From Gnetum montanum (Eukaryota > Streptophyta > Gnetopsida > Gnetales > Gnetaceae), in contig MNCI01006866.1 of assembly GCA_015680685.1 (NCBI GenBank), positions 11,493 through 75,492 of the forward strand: a stretch of DNA of 64,000 nt. The letters are read 5' to 3'. Of this stretch, positions 22,146 through 33,216 are shown piece after piece. Under the pieces are notes generated by a model, which saw only the letters and a list, made by a program, of their open reading frames with translations, was not told where the DNA came from and searched no databases. Made by a program: the position numbers and the translations under genes. How positions within the stretch are numbered: position 1 is the first letter of the stretch; the number at the start of each line of letters is the position of its first letter.

Positions 22146-25100
22146 CTGCGGAGATTTTGGTTCCATCACTTTTAGGGGTAGATGGGGAAGGCCTTCCTCT
22201 AAACGATTGAGGATTTGGTCCTTTGTCATATTTACCTAGTCAACATCCCTATGATCAACACCAAAAAGAATGTTAGACCTATCTATAGGAGTCCAAGTAG
22301 GAGGCTCATTAGTAACATTAGCTGTAGCGATCTCACTCGCAATGGTAGTGATATGAAGAGTAGGGGATTACTCCACCTTGAGAGTACTTTTAAAAAGTTG
22401 ATAAGCACTCTCTACTTGGATCCCCTAGATAAATAGCTCTCTCTTGTGCCGTTCAATCGACTCTTTCTGAGGCCATTTTAGGTAGGCCTCATGATCGACC
22501 CTATATTGATGCTTATGGGCCCTTTGTGTCTTGCCCCACTCTAGGACCCAAGTGCAATGATCCTTCTAGTGCTCAACCTTTTGGGAGATGAGGTCAATTT
22601 GCACATGTTTCTTTGCCATCTCTCGTAGGATAGCTACTTTGTCCTAAACGACATGCTAGTAGCAGGCCCAAGTGATCTCCTTGGTCTGTAACTCTTTTGA
22701 GTTAGCCACTTGGACTTTCACAAAGGCTTTATGATCTCGGAGATCCCTAATCGTATCCTCCTACCTTTGAATATTTTCCATAAAGGCCAAAACTTCCTCC
22801 CATAGGGATTCGTTCGACCTCTCTACCTCCCATGAAGCTTTTACGCATGACATTACTAAATCAATGGCAGTGTCATACAACTTCACAGGTATACTAGAAA
22901 TGTGAGAGGGAAGTCTAGGCAAGGAGTCTACCTCCATGTATTTACTGGGGTTCCACTCCATGGATGGCACTGCATAAATCATAAAATACAACCATAAGAT
23001 AAAACTTAAGATGACCATAATGCAAACAAAGCCTGCAACCGAAGCACATAAAATAAAATCCTTACCTATCTTAGGTGCAACCTGATGAAATGGATCAATG
23101 ATGTCCTTGGCCATCCCATGTAGGAACTCCACTTTATTTGGAGTCTCTACCCATGGTTTTGCATGAAACTCAAGGATGGGAGTTTGTGCTGGTGGCTCAA
23201 GTACTACTGTAAGCATAACAATTATTGAAAAGTTAGGATGATAGCCAAAGGTAACCACTGAAATATAATGAAAATAATGAGGCATAGGCATACTTGGCTC
23301 CTCCTCCTCTTCCTCTTCTGGGATGATGATGGGAGAGGTAACTGGTATTGCCTCACCAAACAAAGCATCTAGTTCATCTCCACTAGCATTGGTAAGTCCT
23401 TCAACCATAGGTTTATTTAGAAGTGTCTCTTCTACACACCTTTGTTCTACCTCTATAGCAACTTGGGCTGCTATAACCTAACACTTATCTACAAGCATAG
23501 CACATAGAAAACTAGTCAACACATAAAACCATAAAGTAGCCATAAACTTTTAAAACATGAAATAGCCAAATTTAAACAAAACATATCTACAACTGCCTAT
23601 TGTGATGGCTTAAGCTTAAACTTGAGCTTCTTCATGGCAGGTTGATCTAATGTTGGGGGTGCCTCCTCCATAGGCCTTTTGAGTTTCTCTCTAGTTGCCT
23701 CTTGGCCTCCATGCACCATCATTTGGCATCCTAAACACTAGCAAGAAATGAGAGGGGCTCATCATCATCAATATTATCAAGAGATTCATACTAACATCAA
23801 GATTCTTAGTGATGATGGATAATGTTTCATCCATCCCCTTTGGTGGGTTTTGGGCCTACACTATCGGATAAATGTGCTTTATCCAAGGCTTATAAAGTTG
23901 GCTTGGGTATTGGAAAATTCATTGCCCATTCCTATACACCACTAGAAACTTTACAATCCTCTTTAGATAATCTGCAAAAAATGAAAAGTGCATATGGATT
24001 ATGGTAGAGGTGTCAACATAGAGTTTAAGGATCTCCTCTCGAAGCCCAGTAGCCAAAGTAGTAGCCTAATTAAGTTTGATGCCCTCCATTAAGACCTTCT
24101 TAAAGGTCCACCCTTGTGCTAAGATGATTATCTTCTTTTGTGATAGTAGTTTGGGGAATGCATGAGACCTAAACAAAGGGTATGATTCCTTTGCATCAAG
24201 CTTTGTGAGGCTATCCATCGAAATTCCAAAGTGGCCCATGTTGACACCAAGCCACTCTAGAACTTCCTTACGATGGCTTGATTCCCTCATTGTCCTAGTG
24301 GACCAAACAAGTCATGAAAGAGGCTACCACCTACGTTAATGTTCACCTTAATACCTTGGATGATGGTGCTAAAATGGCCAACCTCCTCATCAAATGAGTC
24401 GATAACATGCAACATCTCCATAGTAGAAATGGAAAGAATAGGTGCCATAAATACATTAAGTAAACTGCATGTTAGATGTTTGCTTGAATGTATCTAGGCA
24501 CCTATCCCTTTAGCCACTCCTACGTTGATGTCACATCAACAAACTTCAAGATCAGGGTATCCTCATGATGCAAACATGAAAGTGGTGTAGTGATATTAGT
24601 TGAGGTGGAAGGTCCTATGAAGCAATAACCAAAGGTTAGCAACCACATGAGTAATTTCAACAACCAAGAAAAGCAATAAAAGACTTAACTTCATGATGAG
24701 TAGCGAGGTACCCCTATGCCCAACCATATGAATCATGAAGCATTCACATGTGACTCGGTTGAATTTCGCGAACTTTATCGTTTCCAGTGCACTAGCCCTT
24801 TAGGAAGTGAATCTAGCCTTAAAGTCAATCATTATCCTCCCAATTACGCTTGTGATGTACATTGGTATGGTTAAGTGTAACTGAGGCATATGATTTTTAT
24901 CATTTTGTATTATATATTTTGGGTGCTTGAAATGTAGGTAAAAGGAATTTGATTAACTAATCTAAATTAATTAATTAATCACTATATAACTAATCCTAAC
25001 ATAAGTATCCATTCCCACTTTCTGTACACATCCTAAACCCACATATCCACTGCTGAGCGACCAAGCGCTATGCTACTGGGCATACTAAGCAATAACGCTA

Positions 25101-25486
25101 CTGGGATTACTAAGTGAATACGTGTTACGCTTGAAGTGGTTGTACTTATGTGTGTAATCTATCTAGCTTAATTGTCTCATTAACATAATAATTGGAAAAT
25201 ATTTGATAACTAATTGAAAGCATTTAATAAATAATTAAAAACATTAAATGCATAAATAAAATAGCTAATCAATCCAAAGTGCTGCAAGGTTTATCATAAA
25301 GCTCATCTTTATTACTGTACACACTATCGTGCTTAGGTACAACAATGCTCGAATAAAGATCTGTACACTCAATGCCTCCTGCTATAGGCACTTAGGGAAA
25401 AAAATTCTAACTTTCGAATAGAAAAAATGCAAGAGCTTTGCTACTATTGAAATCTTGACTCTCCATAAATGTGGCTAGTAGGTGCA

Positions 25487-25494
25487 TATTTATA
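25487..25494 (-). promoter_or_regulatory. TATA box of solo LTR E2
   Basis: TATAAATA on the minus strand, immediately after the palindromic U3 array, as in the other Athila-type LTRs. Confidence 0.65.
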
Positions 25495-25512
25495 GATGAT
25501 GGATAGACATTA

Positions 25513-25605
25513 CATCGATGAGGCCTTGTCGACATAGGATGAAATGAGTTGACAGGGCCTCATCGATGCGATCGGCTGCATCGACAAGGCCTTGTCGATG
25601 CAGCC
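25513..25605. repeat. Palindromic U3 array with a perfect 32-bp palindrome
   Basis: 25574-25605 is a perfect palindrome with arm GGCTGCATCGACAAGG and its reverse complement, no spacer. Just left, TCGATGAGGCC and GGCCTCATCGA form an 11-bp inverted pair. It contains ATCGAT and GTCGAC sites and is much richer in CpG than its surroundings. Confidence 0.9.
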
Positions 25606-26440
25606 AACTAATGACAACTCATCACTCCCTAAAACACTAGAAGCTATATGTTCACCTTTACTTCTGCAATGTGGAGGTTCTAGCTACAAGGGTTTGATCC
25701 GTGCTATCGGCATCTACCTACCAACTGTGCATCATCTTGTCATCCTTGCACTTCTTGTATATAAGGTTAAACTTGGTGGCATATTCATCAAAGTTCCCTC
25801 TTAACTATTGATACATAACAACTTTGATTTGGAGACTCTTGGTGAATTCATCTAAAGTAGTTTGAGCCATTGCCAGGATTTGGTCATTAATGATCAAGCC
25901 CTAATCATTGACCTTGTACATACAAGAAGTTAAATTAATGAAGTTAGGTAAGGTAATAAAGCCAAAACCATAAAAACATTATAATAATCATGTTTACCCT
26001 TATAGATGATACATGGTGCCAGGTGGGGTTTGGAATAATGTTTGGGCTCTATGCACTACCATTAGGGTATTGTCAGTATTATAATGACTATACTTTGGCA
26101 TCGTCTAGATCTCTGAAAGGTAACATGAAATTATGGCATCTGCAGTTTCCATTGTGGTCTTAGGAACTATCTTGTGAGTAATATACTTGGTAATTAGTCT
26201 AGATGCTTGAGGCAATAGGGTTTTCACAACAACCCCAACTATATCCATAGATAAGTGTGACCACAGCATCACACTAAAGTTCCTAAGGAGGTAGGCGAGG
26301 AAGTCCCTTGCCCTAGGATGGAACCACAATGAGAGCTTCCCAAGAGGCATGTCATGTGGTGGAGTATTGGTCTTGGGATGACCAATGTAGCACAAAATGC
26401 CAACCAGCTCCACTTCGATGAGAATAGGCCACAAGAAAAC

Positions 26441-28001
26441 CTTACATGAAACAAAACAAAAACATTGTGACCAATTAAAATTTCTTTACAAATTTAGAAA
26501 AAACATCTAGTCAGAGGTGAAATTAGACTCTGTAAAAAGCTCTAAGGTGTTATCCGAATTGGATTAAGAAATTTAACAAAAAGCATTATTACAACATGTC
26601 AAAGCAAAAATAATACAACCTATTAGAGTTACTTAGCAAACTTAGACAAAACATTTAGTCAGAGGTGAAATTAGCCTCTATAAAAAGCTTTAAGTTGTTT
26701 ATCTAACTTAGTCTAAGTGATTTCACAAGAAAACATTATTACAACCTTGCATATCCTTGCATCATGACCAATTGTAATTTCTCAATAAATTTACAAAAAA
26801 CTTCCTAAGTCAAAGGTGGAATTAGCTTATGTAAAAGCTCTTAGACGTTCATCTAAATTAGCTTAAGAAATTCTATAGAAGCATTGTTACTACACTTCAT
26901 AGCCTTTATAGCCAAAACTATATCTTAGTCTAAATTATGCATAATTTAGAAGAAGTATCTAAATTATGCAAAAATTTGAAAAAAAGCAAGCATAAGTTTA
27001 GAAAAAGCATCTAAATTATGCAAATCATGCATAAATTTGGAAAAAACATCTAAACTCTGCACAAATTTAGAAAAAGCACAATAAACTTAGAAAAAGCCAT
27101 GCAGCCATAGTAAAAACTTATTTAAAATAGAAAAAGATTTTACTCTTCTTAAAGAATCAAAATTAAGCATATCAACCACTTCTATTTTGGGTAATGTACT
27201 ACAATCATGAGTTTTGCCTTGATTCACACAGTCATAGAAAAAAATTCATAGAACATTCATTTTAAGTCCAATTGGAGCAATTCCACCTCCATTGAAAAGT
27301 TGAAGCTAAAGCCTATGTACCCATGACTAGAAAATAGCAAAAACCTTTGCTGGTTTCTTATAAAAATTTCATAAATCTACATGAAATTACAAAAGCGGCA
27401 CAAACGAACTAATTGTGCAACGTTAGGAAAATAGCCATAACTTCCTTGTTTCAAAGCCAAATTAAATGAGACAACAACCATTAGAAATATTACACAAAGG
27501 GCTACAAATCCATATTTGTTAATTTGACAAATATGAAGCCGTTTATTTGAGAAAAATATATACATATTTTCTTTCTTTTTTCATAGCAAAACTTCAAAAA
27601 TCTCAAAGCCTAAATTTTATATAGCCATTAAAATGGTTGGAATAGATAAAACCATTAAAACCAATTTAAATTCACATCAAAATAATGGGGTAGGATTTCA
27701 TGAAAATTTAATTTTAACAAATCCTAAGGCCTAGATCTAGAAAAAATGACAATTCCCCAAGATTTTGAGAAAAAAGCACAAAACAACAAGCCCTATTTTC
27801 AAAATCAAATTTGCAAAAGGCAAAGCAATAAAAAAACTATAAATTAGCATGGGAGTAGCCAAAATAGGAGATGGGATTTCATGAAAATTCCATTTTAATT
27901 GCTCTACTAGAGTAGATATGAAAAAATAGCCTTAACATCTAAAAAGCAAAAAACTAAAGAAATAAAAAAAAACAAAGGTAAACATAGGTAGAATTGCCTA
28001 C
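26441..28001 (-). other. Probable large first intron of the antisense gene
   Basis: AT-rich, no coding signal, between a GT at the end of exon 1 and an acceptor TTCATGTAAG at 26441. It contains the 150-bp triple repeat listed separately and a run of ~30-bp AAATTTAGAAAAAGCAT repeats (26930-27110). Confidence 0.4.
26470..26915. repeat. Tandem repeat, three copies of about 150 bp
   Basis: The landmark TCAGAGGTGAAATTAG recurs at 26511, 26659 and (TCAAAGGTGGAATTAG) 26810, a spacing of 148 and 151 bp. Each copy continues with AAAAGCT(C/T)T and ends near CATT(A/G)TTACNAC. Confidence 0.85.
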
Positions 28002-28129
28002 TTTAGAGCAATGATAGATGGGGCCTGAATGAAGATAGGCCTAGGAACCTTTGACAACTTTCTTGAATGCTCTTCCTTCCTTTGGATTGTGGGATTATTA
28101 CTCTTTCCTCCTCTTTGTTTTGGTGCCAT

Positions 28130-28549
28130 GGCAGGCTCAACATTGAGGAAGATGGAAATTGGGAAAAGATAGAAGTTCTACATTGGCTGTAAGGGTGATG
28201 GGAGGCTTCCATGTTGAATATTTCTTCTGGTTGTTAGAAGAATCTCTATTAGAGCTTTCCTCCAATGCGCTATTACTGAAGAATGACAATTATGATCAAA
28301 ATTTGCAAAACTTGATTTATAAAATCCATCTAAAACCTAAACGAAACCCCAAATGCTAATTTAGTGCACCATAACTACAAGTTCACTAAAGAAAAAGGGG
28401 GGAAATTCTAGTTCACGTTGGGTTTTGGGTCAAAAGAAACTTCACTTTTCAAAATTTTAAATTTATGGATTGTGGGTCCCACCTTGCAACTTCACTTTTA
28501 GCCAAAATTTGCATCAGCACTAAGATTTTTTGTTAGTTTTGACACTTCA
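28130..28549. other. No gene recognised
   Basis: Sequence upstream of the antisense-gene start and before the satellite. If that gene was ever transcribed its promoter should lie here, but no convincing TATA box is seen at the expected distance. Confidence 0.4.
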
Positions 28550-31500
28550 AACAGTATGGCAACCTTGATTTCATACATCCACACTGGGAATGCCATTCCT
28601 AGCATGGAAACATGCCCATTCTTGTACAAATTCATTAGCATTACAATGTATTTCTATTTTTAGTAACCCAGACTTACCTTTTTTAACCTTGGGTTTTCAA
28701 ATTTGGACAAAACATAAGCAAGGCTAGGCACCATGTATTTCCACATTGTGGCAATAGTGCCCAACATGGAAGAAGGGGGTAACACTCAATATTACCTCCA
28801 AACACTCATCTAGCACAAGTTTGACCTCAAAGTAAGCCCCACATGACCTAGAACCCCTCTAAGCATCTTTGGTAGCGTCAGAACCTCACCAAACCTATTT
28901 CAAACTAGTCAAAATTGGTTGAAATCTAGGATGTGATGTGTTCCACATTGGGGAAGACTTCTTCGATGTTGAGCCTATGATCCTCATTGTGGATGGATGG
29001 GAGGAAGCCAAAAATGACCTACATTGATGACCTAATGACCATTTCTTGATGCTTGGTGATCCCTAGACCCTGTCAGAATCCTCTAAAGCCTTCGAAAGCT
29101 CCAAAATGGGCCAAAATGGTACAAATCTATCATCCCCCTCTCATCCATGCTGGGGCCACTATTCCCAGAGTGGAAGAAAGGGGAAAATTGCATGAGGCAC
29201 TTAGAAGCCTCGAAATTATCAAATCTTAACATCCAACATTGACCATCAACATCAGCAACCTTAGAGGTTGATATGCATGGTTAATTGACTATTGATTTGG
29301 CCTAGATCTAACTTTTTCCATTGAGGGGGACCCTTTTATGCTAAGGTTTCTACCCTCAATGTGGAAAAAAGGGGGGAAGCCTGAAAACCCTCTCACAGCC
29401 CCCAAAGCAACTAGATCTTAACCTTAGGCATTGATGGCCAATGCCAACAATCCTATGACCACTCATGCATAGCTAGATCAACCAAAAATGATAAAAAAAA
29501 TATTTCCCTTCAATTTTCATCCTAATCATGGAAGCCCTAGTGTGGAAAAGGGTGGGGGGGATGGCGGTGTGGGGGAAGGGGAAGGGGGGGAAGCTTGAAA
29601 ACTGCCTTATGACCCTTGAAATAGTCAAATTTCAATGTTAGATGGTAGTAGGCGATACCAATAACCCTATAAATGTGCATGCATGCTTGAAAGTTGTCAT
29701 AGAAAGTCAAAAAGCTTTCCCCCAAGCATGGAAGCCCTAGTGTAGAAAAAGTGGGGGAAGTCCAAAAAATGCCTAGTGCCCCTTGAAACAACCAAAGTTT
29801 GACATAAGATATTAGTAGTTGATGCTAAGAACCTAGGAAGCTTGCATGCATGCTCAAAAATGGACAAAAAATGACCCAAAAAGCTTTTCCACTATTTTTC
29901 CATGTTGATCATGGAAGCCCTAGCATGAAAAAAGGGGGAGAAGTCTAAAAAATGCCTTAACAACCTTGAGAAAACCAAATTTTAACATCAAGTAGCAGCA
30001 GTTAGCATTGGTGACCTTAGGAACCCACATGCATAACTAAAAGTGGCCAAAAATGACCAAAAAACTTTTCCTCCATTTTTCCATGTTGAGCATGGAAGGC
30101 CTAGTGTGGAAAAAGAGAGGGGTGCGGGGGGTGGGGTGGGCACAATGAGGGAGCCTAAAAACCACTCATCAACCTTCAAAATAGCCAAAATTTGATACTA
30201 GGGATTAAGCATCTTCACTAACAACCTCAAAAGGCCGCATACATGATTGAAAGTGACCATAAACTGTGAAAAAGATTTCCCCCCAATTTTCCATACTAAG
30301 CATGAAAGCCCTAGCATGGAAAAAAGGGAAGAGTCCAAAAACCACTTAAAAACCTTTAAAATGATCAGTTTTGACTCCAAACCCTAGTCAGTAACCCTAG
30401 AAGCCCCAAAGGTTAACATGCATGGTCGATTGAAGCCAAAACTAAGCTAGATCTAAGTTTTATGGTGGCTCCAGGCTAGGAATTTTTCTCTATATTCTTA
30501 TTAGCATGGAAATTAATGGGAAAACCTATTTGCTATTCATAACTACCTTAGAACAACATTAACCAAACTTGTATGTGCTCTAGGACTCTACTGGCATCAT
30601 TTGGAACTTTGAAGCTTTAAGAAATTGATGTTAAAAGGTGAAAAATCCATTCCTCCTTGTTTTCCATGTTGAGCTTTCCATCCCTAGGGTGTAATGAAGG
30701 GGGGAGGTTCAAAAAATACTTAGAGATACTCAAAGTTACCAAAACTTAACACCAAACCCTAGTCCTTGACCTCGATAGCCTTGGAGGTTGACATGCAAAG
30801 TCAACTAAGGTAAAAATAGGCATAGATTTGAGATGCATGGTTATTTCATCCTAGGGATCCATTTTTCCATGTTGAGGATAGATTCCCTAGCATGGAAACT
30901 TGAAGTGAAACTTGTTTGGGACTCTTGAACACCTTAGAATGACATCAAACAAGTTTTCATGCACTCTAGAACCCTAGTAGCAGCTATCGGAGCCCTTAAA
31001 CTTCACAAAAATAATTCCAAATGGCCAAAAGTCCACTCCCCCTTTTTTTCAACACTAAGCTCTATATCCCCAATGTGGAAGAAAGGGTGGAAGCCAAAAA
31101 ACCACTTAGGGATGCCCAAAACTGCTAAATTTTTATAGGGATCCATAGCCCTTGATCCTAGCAATTCCAGGAGGTAACATGCATGGTCGATTATGACATG
31201 AATTAGCCTAGATCTAAGATTCTTACTTTCTCCATGCTAGATTAATTTCCCCCAATGTGGAAACAAGGGAGGGGGAGTTGCTTTTCCATTTTTTAAGGCA
31301 AAATANGTATGATAAAATTTAACTAATATAGGTCAAAAATGGTTAGGTTTTGCCAGTTTTAAGCCTTAGCAGGCTATGTTTTGAGGTTATTAGATTAGTT
31401 CATGCATTAATCAAGGTTGTTTCTAGGCTATCTAGATCCAACAATTAGGTGTTTTGAGGCTTCCATGCTAGCCTCAGCATGAAAACAAGGACCCTTAGTA

Positions 31501-32150
31501 TGGAAACTAAGGAAAATGTGTTTTAGGATGCTTGGAGGTCCAAAATTGAGGTCACAGGACCTTCCCAAGGTAGCACAAGGTTAGATCCATCAAAATTGGG
31601 CTCCCCTAAGGTCTATAAAGGTTAAAAAGTAGGTTTTGAAGCCTTGCCCCTAGTTTCCATGTTGGCCAATGTGGAAAAGAGGGGGGGGTTCAACATGGGG
31701 AACTAAAATCCAAGTAAAAATAAGGTCAAACATGGTAAAACAGGTAGCTAGAGTCTAGATCTAGAACTTATGCATCTCTCGACATCATTCTAAGGTAATT
31801 TAAGGTTATTTTAAGTGTCAATGGGTGTTGAAATGGCTTCTCCTCTTTTTCCATGTTGGGCATAATATCCTCAATGTGGAAAAATATGAGAACATTTATT
31901 TTATGAATTTGAAATGATTTGGGGCCACTTTAACTAGGTTTCTAGGCCCCTAGGCCTACAGACTTCAATTTTGCAAGTTTCTAGCTAATTTTGGGCACGT
32001 TTGAAGGCTATTTAAGGGTACTTAAGGTCTCTCCCCCTGTTTCCACATTGGGGAAGTTACTCTAGCATGGAAGAATGGGGGAATAGATTTTTGAGGTTGA
32101 AATGAGGTCAAACAACTGAAATCTTGAGGCTATGAGGTCCTGGGCTTCTC
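28550..32150 (+). repeat. Diverged satellite array of element D, ~180-200 bp x about 18
   Basis: A landmark of the form TTTTCCATGTTGAGCATGGAAG-CCTAGCATGGAAAAAAGGGGG recurs at near-regular steps, for example 29520, 29725, 29900, 30078, 30288, 30660, 30868, 31048, 31655, 31850 and 32040. Between landmarks are AGCC(A)AAAAA and CCTTGAAACAACCAAA(T)TTTGA strings. Copies are well diverged. The landmark contains CCCTAGCATGGAA, also the core of the LTR minisatellite of D. Two single undetermined bases lie within or just beside it (31306, 32167). Small open frames here repeat the same peptide and are not genes. Confidence 0.8.
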
Positions 32151-32329
32151 TGACAAATATCTTTGANTCTTTATGTGACCTTTTTTCACCTCTATGACAC
32201 TTTTTCCAATTGACCTTATCTCATTAAAGACCTTGGATGGCCTTGATTGCATTAGATTTGCATATGTTTTATGGCATTTTAACATTATTTATTTACTTTT
32301 ACCCAAGTGCCACTTAATATGCTTTTGGT

Positions 32330-32946
32330 TGATATGGAGAACCAAAGTACGAGTACATGGAAGCAAATCAGTCTGCCTTTGTGTCTATAGGGACCTCATG
32401 GTGATATTAAATAGTGTATCAACTATGGTTGCCTAGATCTCGAGCCGAAAAGTCTTGTAGACCACATAGTCTCAATAGAGAAACCTCTAGAATGGCCTGA
32501 AAACCTAGTCAAAACCCTTGACTTAGAAGTGGGAGACATAACTGAAGACCCTCTAGTTGAGGTTCCTGTCACAACACACAATGGTGAGGAGAAAACCCTT
32601 AAACTAAGTTCCTCACTAGAGCCTCAATGTGCCCAAGATATCACCAAAGTCTTACAAAACAACATTAAGGCATTTGCATAGTCATATGAAGACATTGTAG
32701 GCCTAGACCCACATCTAGTCTAGCACAACATCATATTAGACCTTAGCATTAGACCAGTTAAGTAAAAAGTGTACAAGATTAGACCTGATTTGGCCTTGAT
32801 AGTTCACAATGAAATCTCAAAGCTAGACTAAGCATGTTTCATTAAGGCTATCAATTATGGAGCATGGGTATCTAACATAGTGGTAGTCCCTAAGAAAAAT
32901 GGGAGTATCCATATTTGCATTCATTTTCAAGACCTAAATAAAGTAA
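32330..32946 (+). pseudogene. Start of reverse transcriptase region of element D
   Basis: The frame begins in the protease-RT linker (EPKYEYMEANQSAF), then DITKVLQNNIKAFA, SYEDIVGLDPHLV, then KVYKIRPDLALIVHNEISKL, CFIKAINYGAWVSNIVVVPKKNGSIHICIHFQDLNKV. The order and wording match the Tat-lineage RT N-terminal part. It is interrupted after DLNKV by solo LTR E1. The protease that should precede it directly is 11 kb upstream. Confidence 0.85.
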
Positions 32947-32959
32947 TGGATGAAGCATT

Positions 32960-33200
32960 AACTGGTTATGTCGACATAGTTGCTTCAACGCAATTGCTTC
33001 AAGGTAACCAGTTTGATGTAGCTGCCTCAATGTAGCCACTTCGATGTAGTTGCCTTGATGCAAATGCTTTGACATAGCTGCTTTGAAGTAGCCACATCAA
33101 CATAGCCATATTGATGAGGCCCCATTGATGTAAATGATGCGTTGACAAGGCCCATCAACATAAATGATGCATTGATGAGGCCTTGTCAATATAGTATCTA
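32960..33200 (+). repeat. U3 minisatellite of solo LTR E1, about 14 bp
   Basis: Roughly a dozen units of GATGTAG(C/T)TGCCTT type (GATGTAGCTGCCTCA, ATGTAGCCACTTC, ACATAGCTGCTTTG), merging into GATGAGGCC(C)CATT units like those of E2. It looks like a decayed version of the CpG-rich palindromic array of E2. Confidence 0.75.
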
Positions 33201-33208
33201 TTTTCACC

Positions 33209-33216
33209 TATAAATA
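33209..33216 (+). promoter_or_regulatory. TATA box of solo LTR E1
   Basis: TATAAATA in the context CACCTATAAATATGCA, just after the U3 minisatellite. Confidence 0.65.

Larger units (their letters stand above)
24694..25624 (-). repeat. Solo Athila-type LTR (E2) inside the antisense gene
   Basis: 931 bp with TG...CA ends; minus-strand start TGATGAGTTG, end CTACTCATCA. No internal retroelement sequence adjoins either side, and the antisense-gene exon resumes beyond it. It carries the shared end (CAACCATA), the CTACTGGG(C/A)AT(A/T)ACTAAG direct repeats, a TATA box and a palindrome-rich U3. Flanks CTTCA and CTCCC match at three of five positions. Confidence 0.85.
21981..28129 (-). pseudogene. Antisense intron-bearing gene of unknown family inside element D
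   Basis: I do not recognise the protein. On the minus strand a start in good context at 28129 opens MAPKQRGGKSNNP, followed by a basic, Ser-rich first exon ending at a GT site (28002). Further exon-like blocks: 26440-25998 (VFLWPILIEVELVGILCYIG, hydrophobic), 25912-25625 (cut by a solo LTR), about 24620-23590 (several), 23455-23300 (ends in a Glu-rich run), 23200-23067, 22969-22146 (rich in charged residues, probably coiled) and the last exon 22058-21981 ending GGNDPPLPPLDATQ then TAG. Each is bounded by GT donors and TTNCAG- or TATGCAG-type acceptors; the last intron (22059-22145) has a TTACTAAC branch-like site. Stops are mostly TAG or TGA. It may be a captured host gene or the antisense ORF of a Tat-type element. 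Confidence 0.5.

Noticed and set aside
22761-23408. A single 215-codon minus-strand protein
   Set aside because: Its Phe/Leu-rich middle parts fall in two probable introns (near 23205-23299 and 22972-23066) with GT and AG edges, so the open frame is exons plus introns read through; I list it within the antisense gene instead.
29537-30380. Several small minus-strand open frames with similar peptides (STLGLPC...)
   Set aside because: They repeat because they are translations of the satellite unit.
28550-32150. CRISPR-like array
   Set aside because: Units are 180-200 bp with no constant repeat and unique spacers, in plant DNA; it is a diverged satellite.
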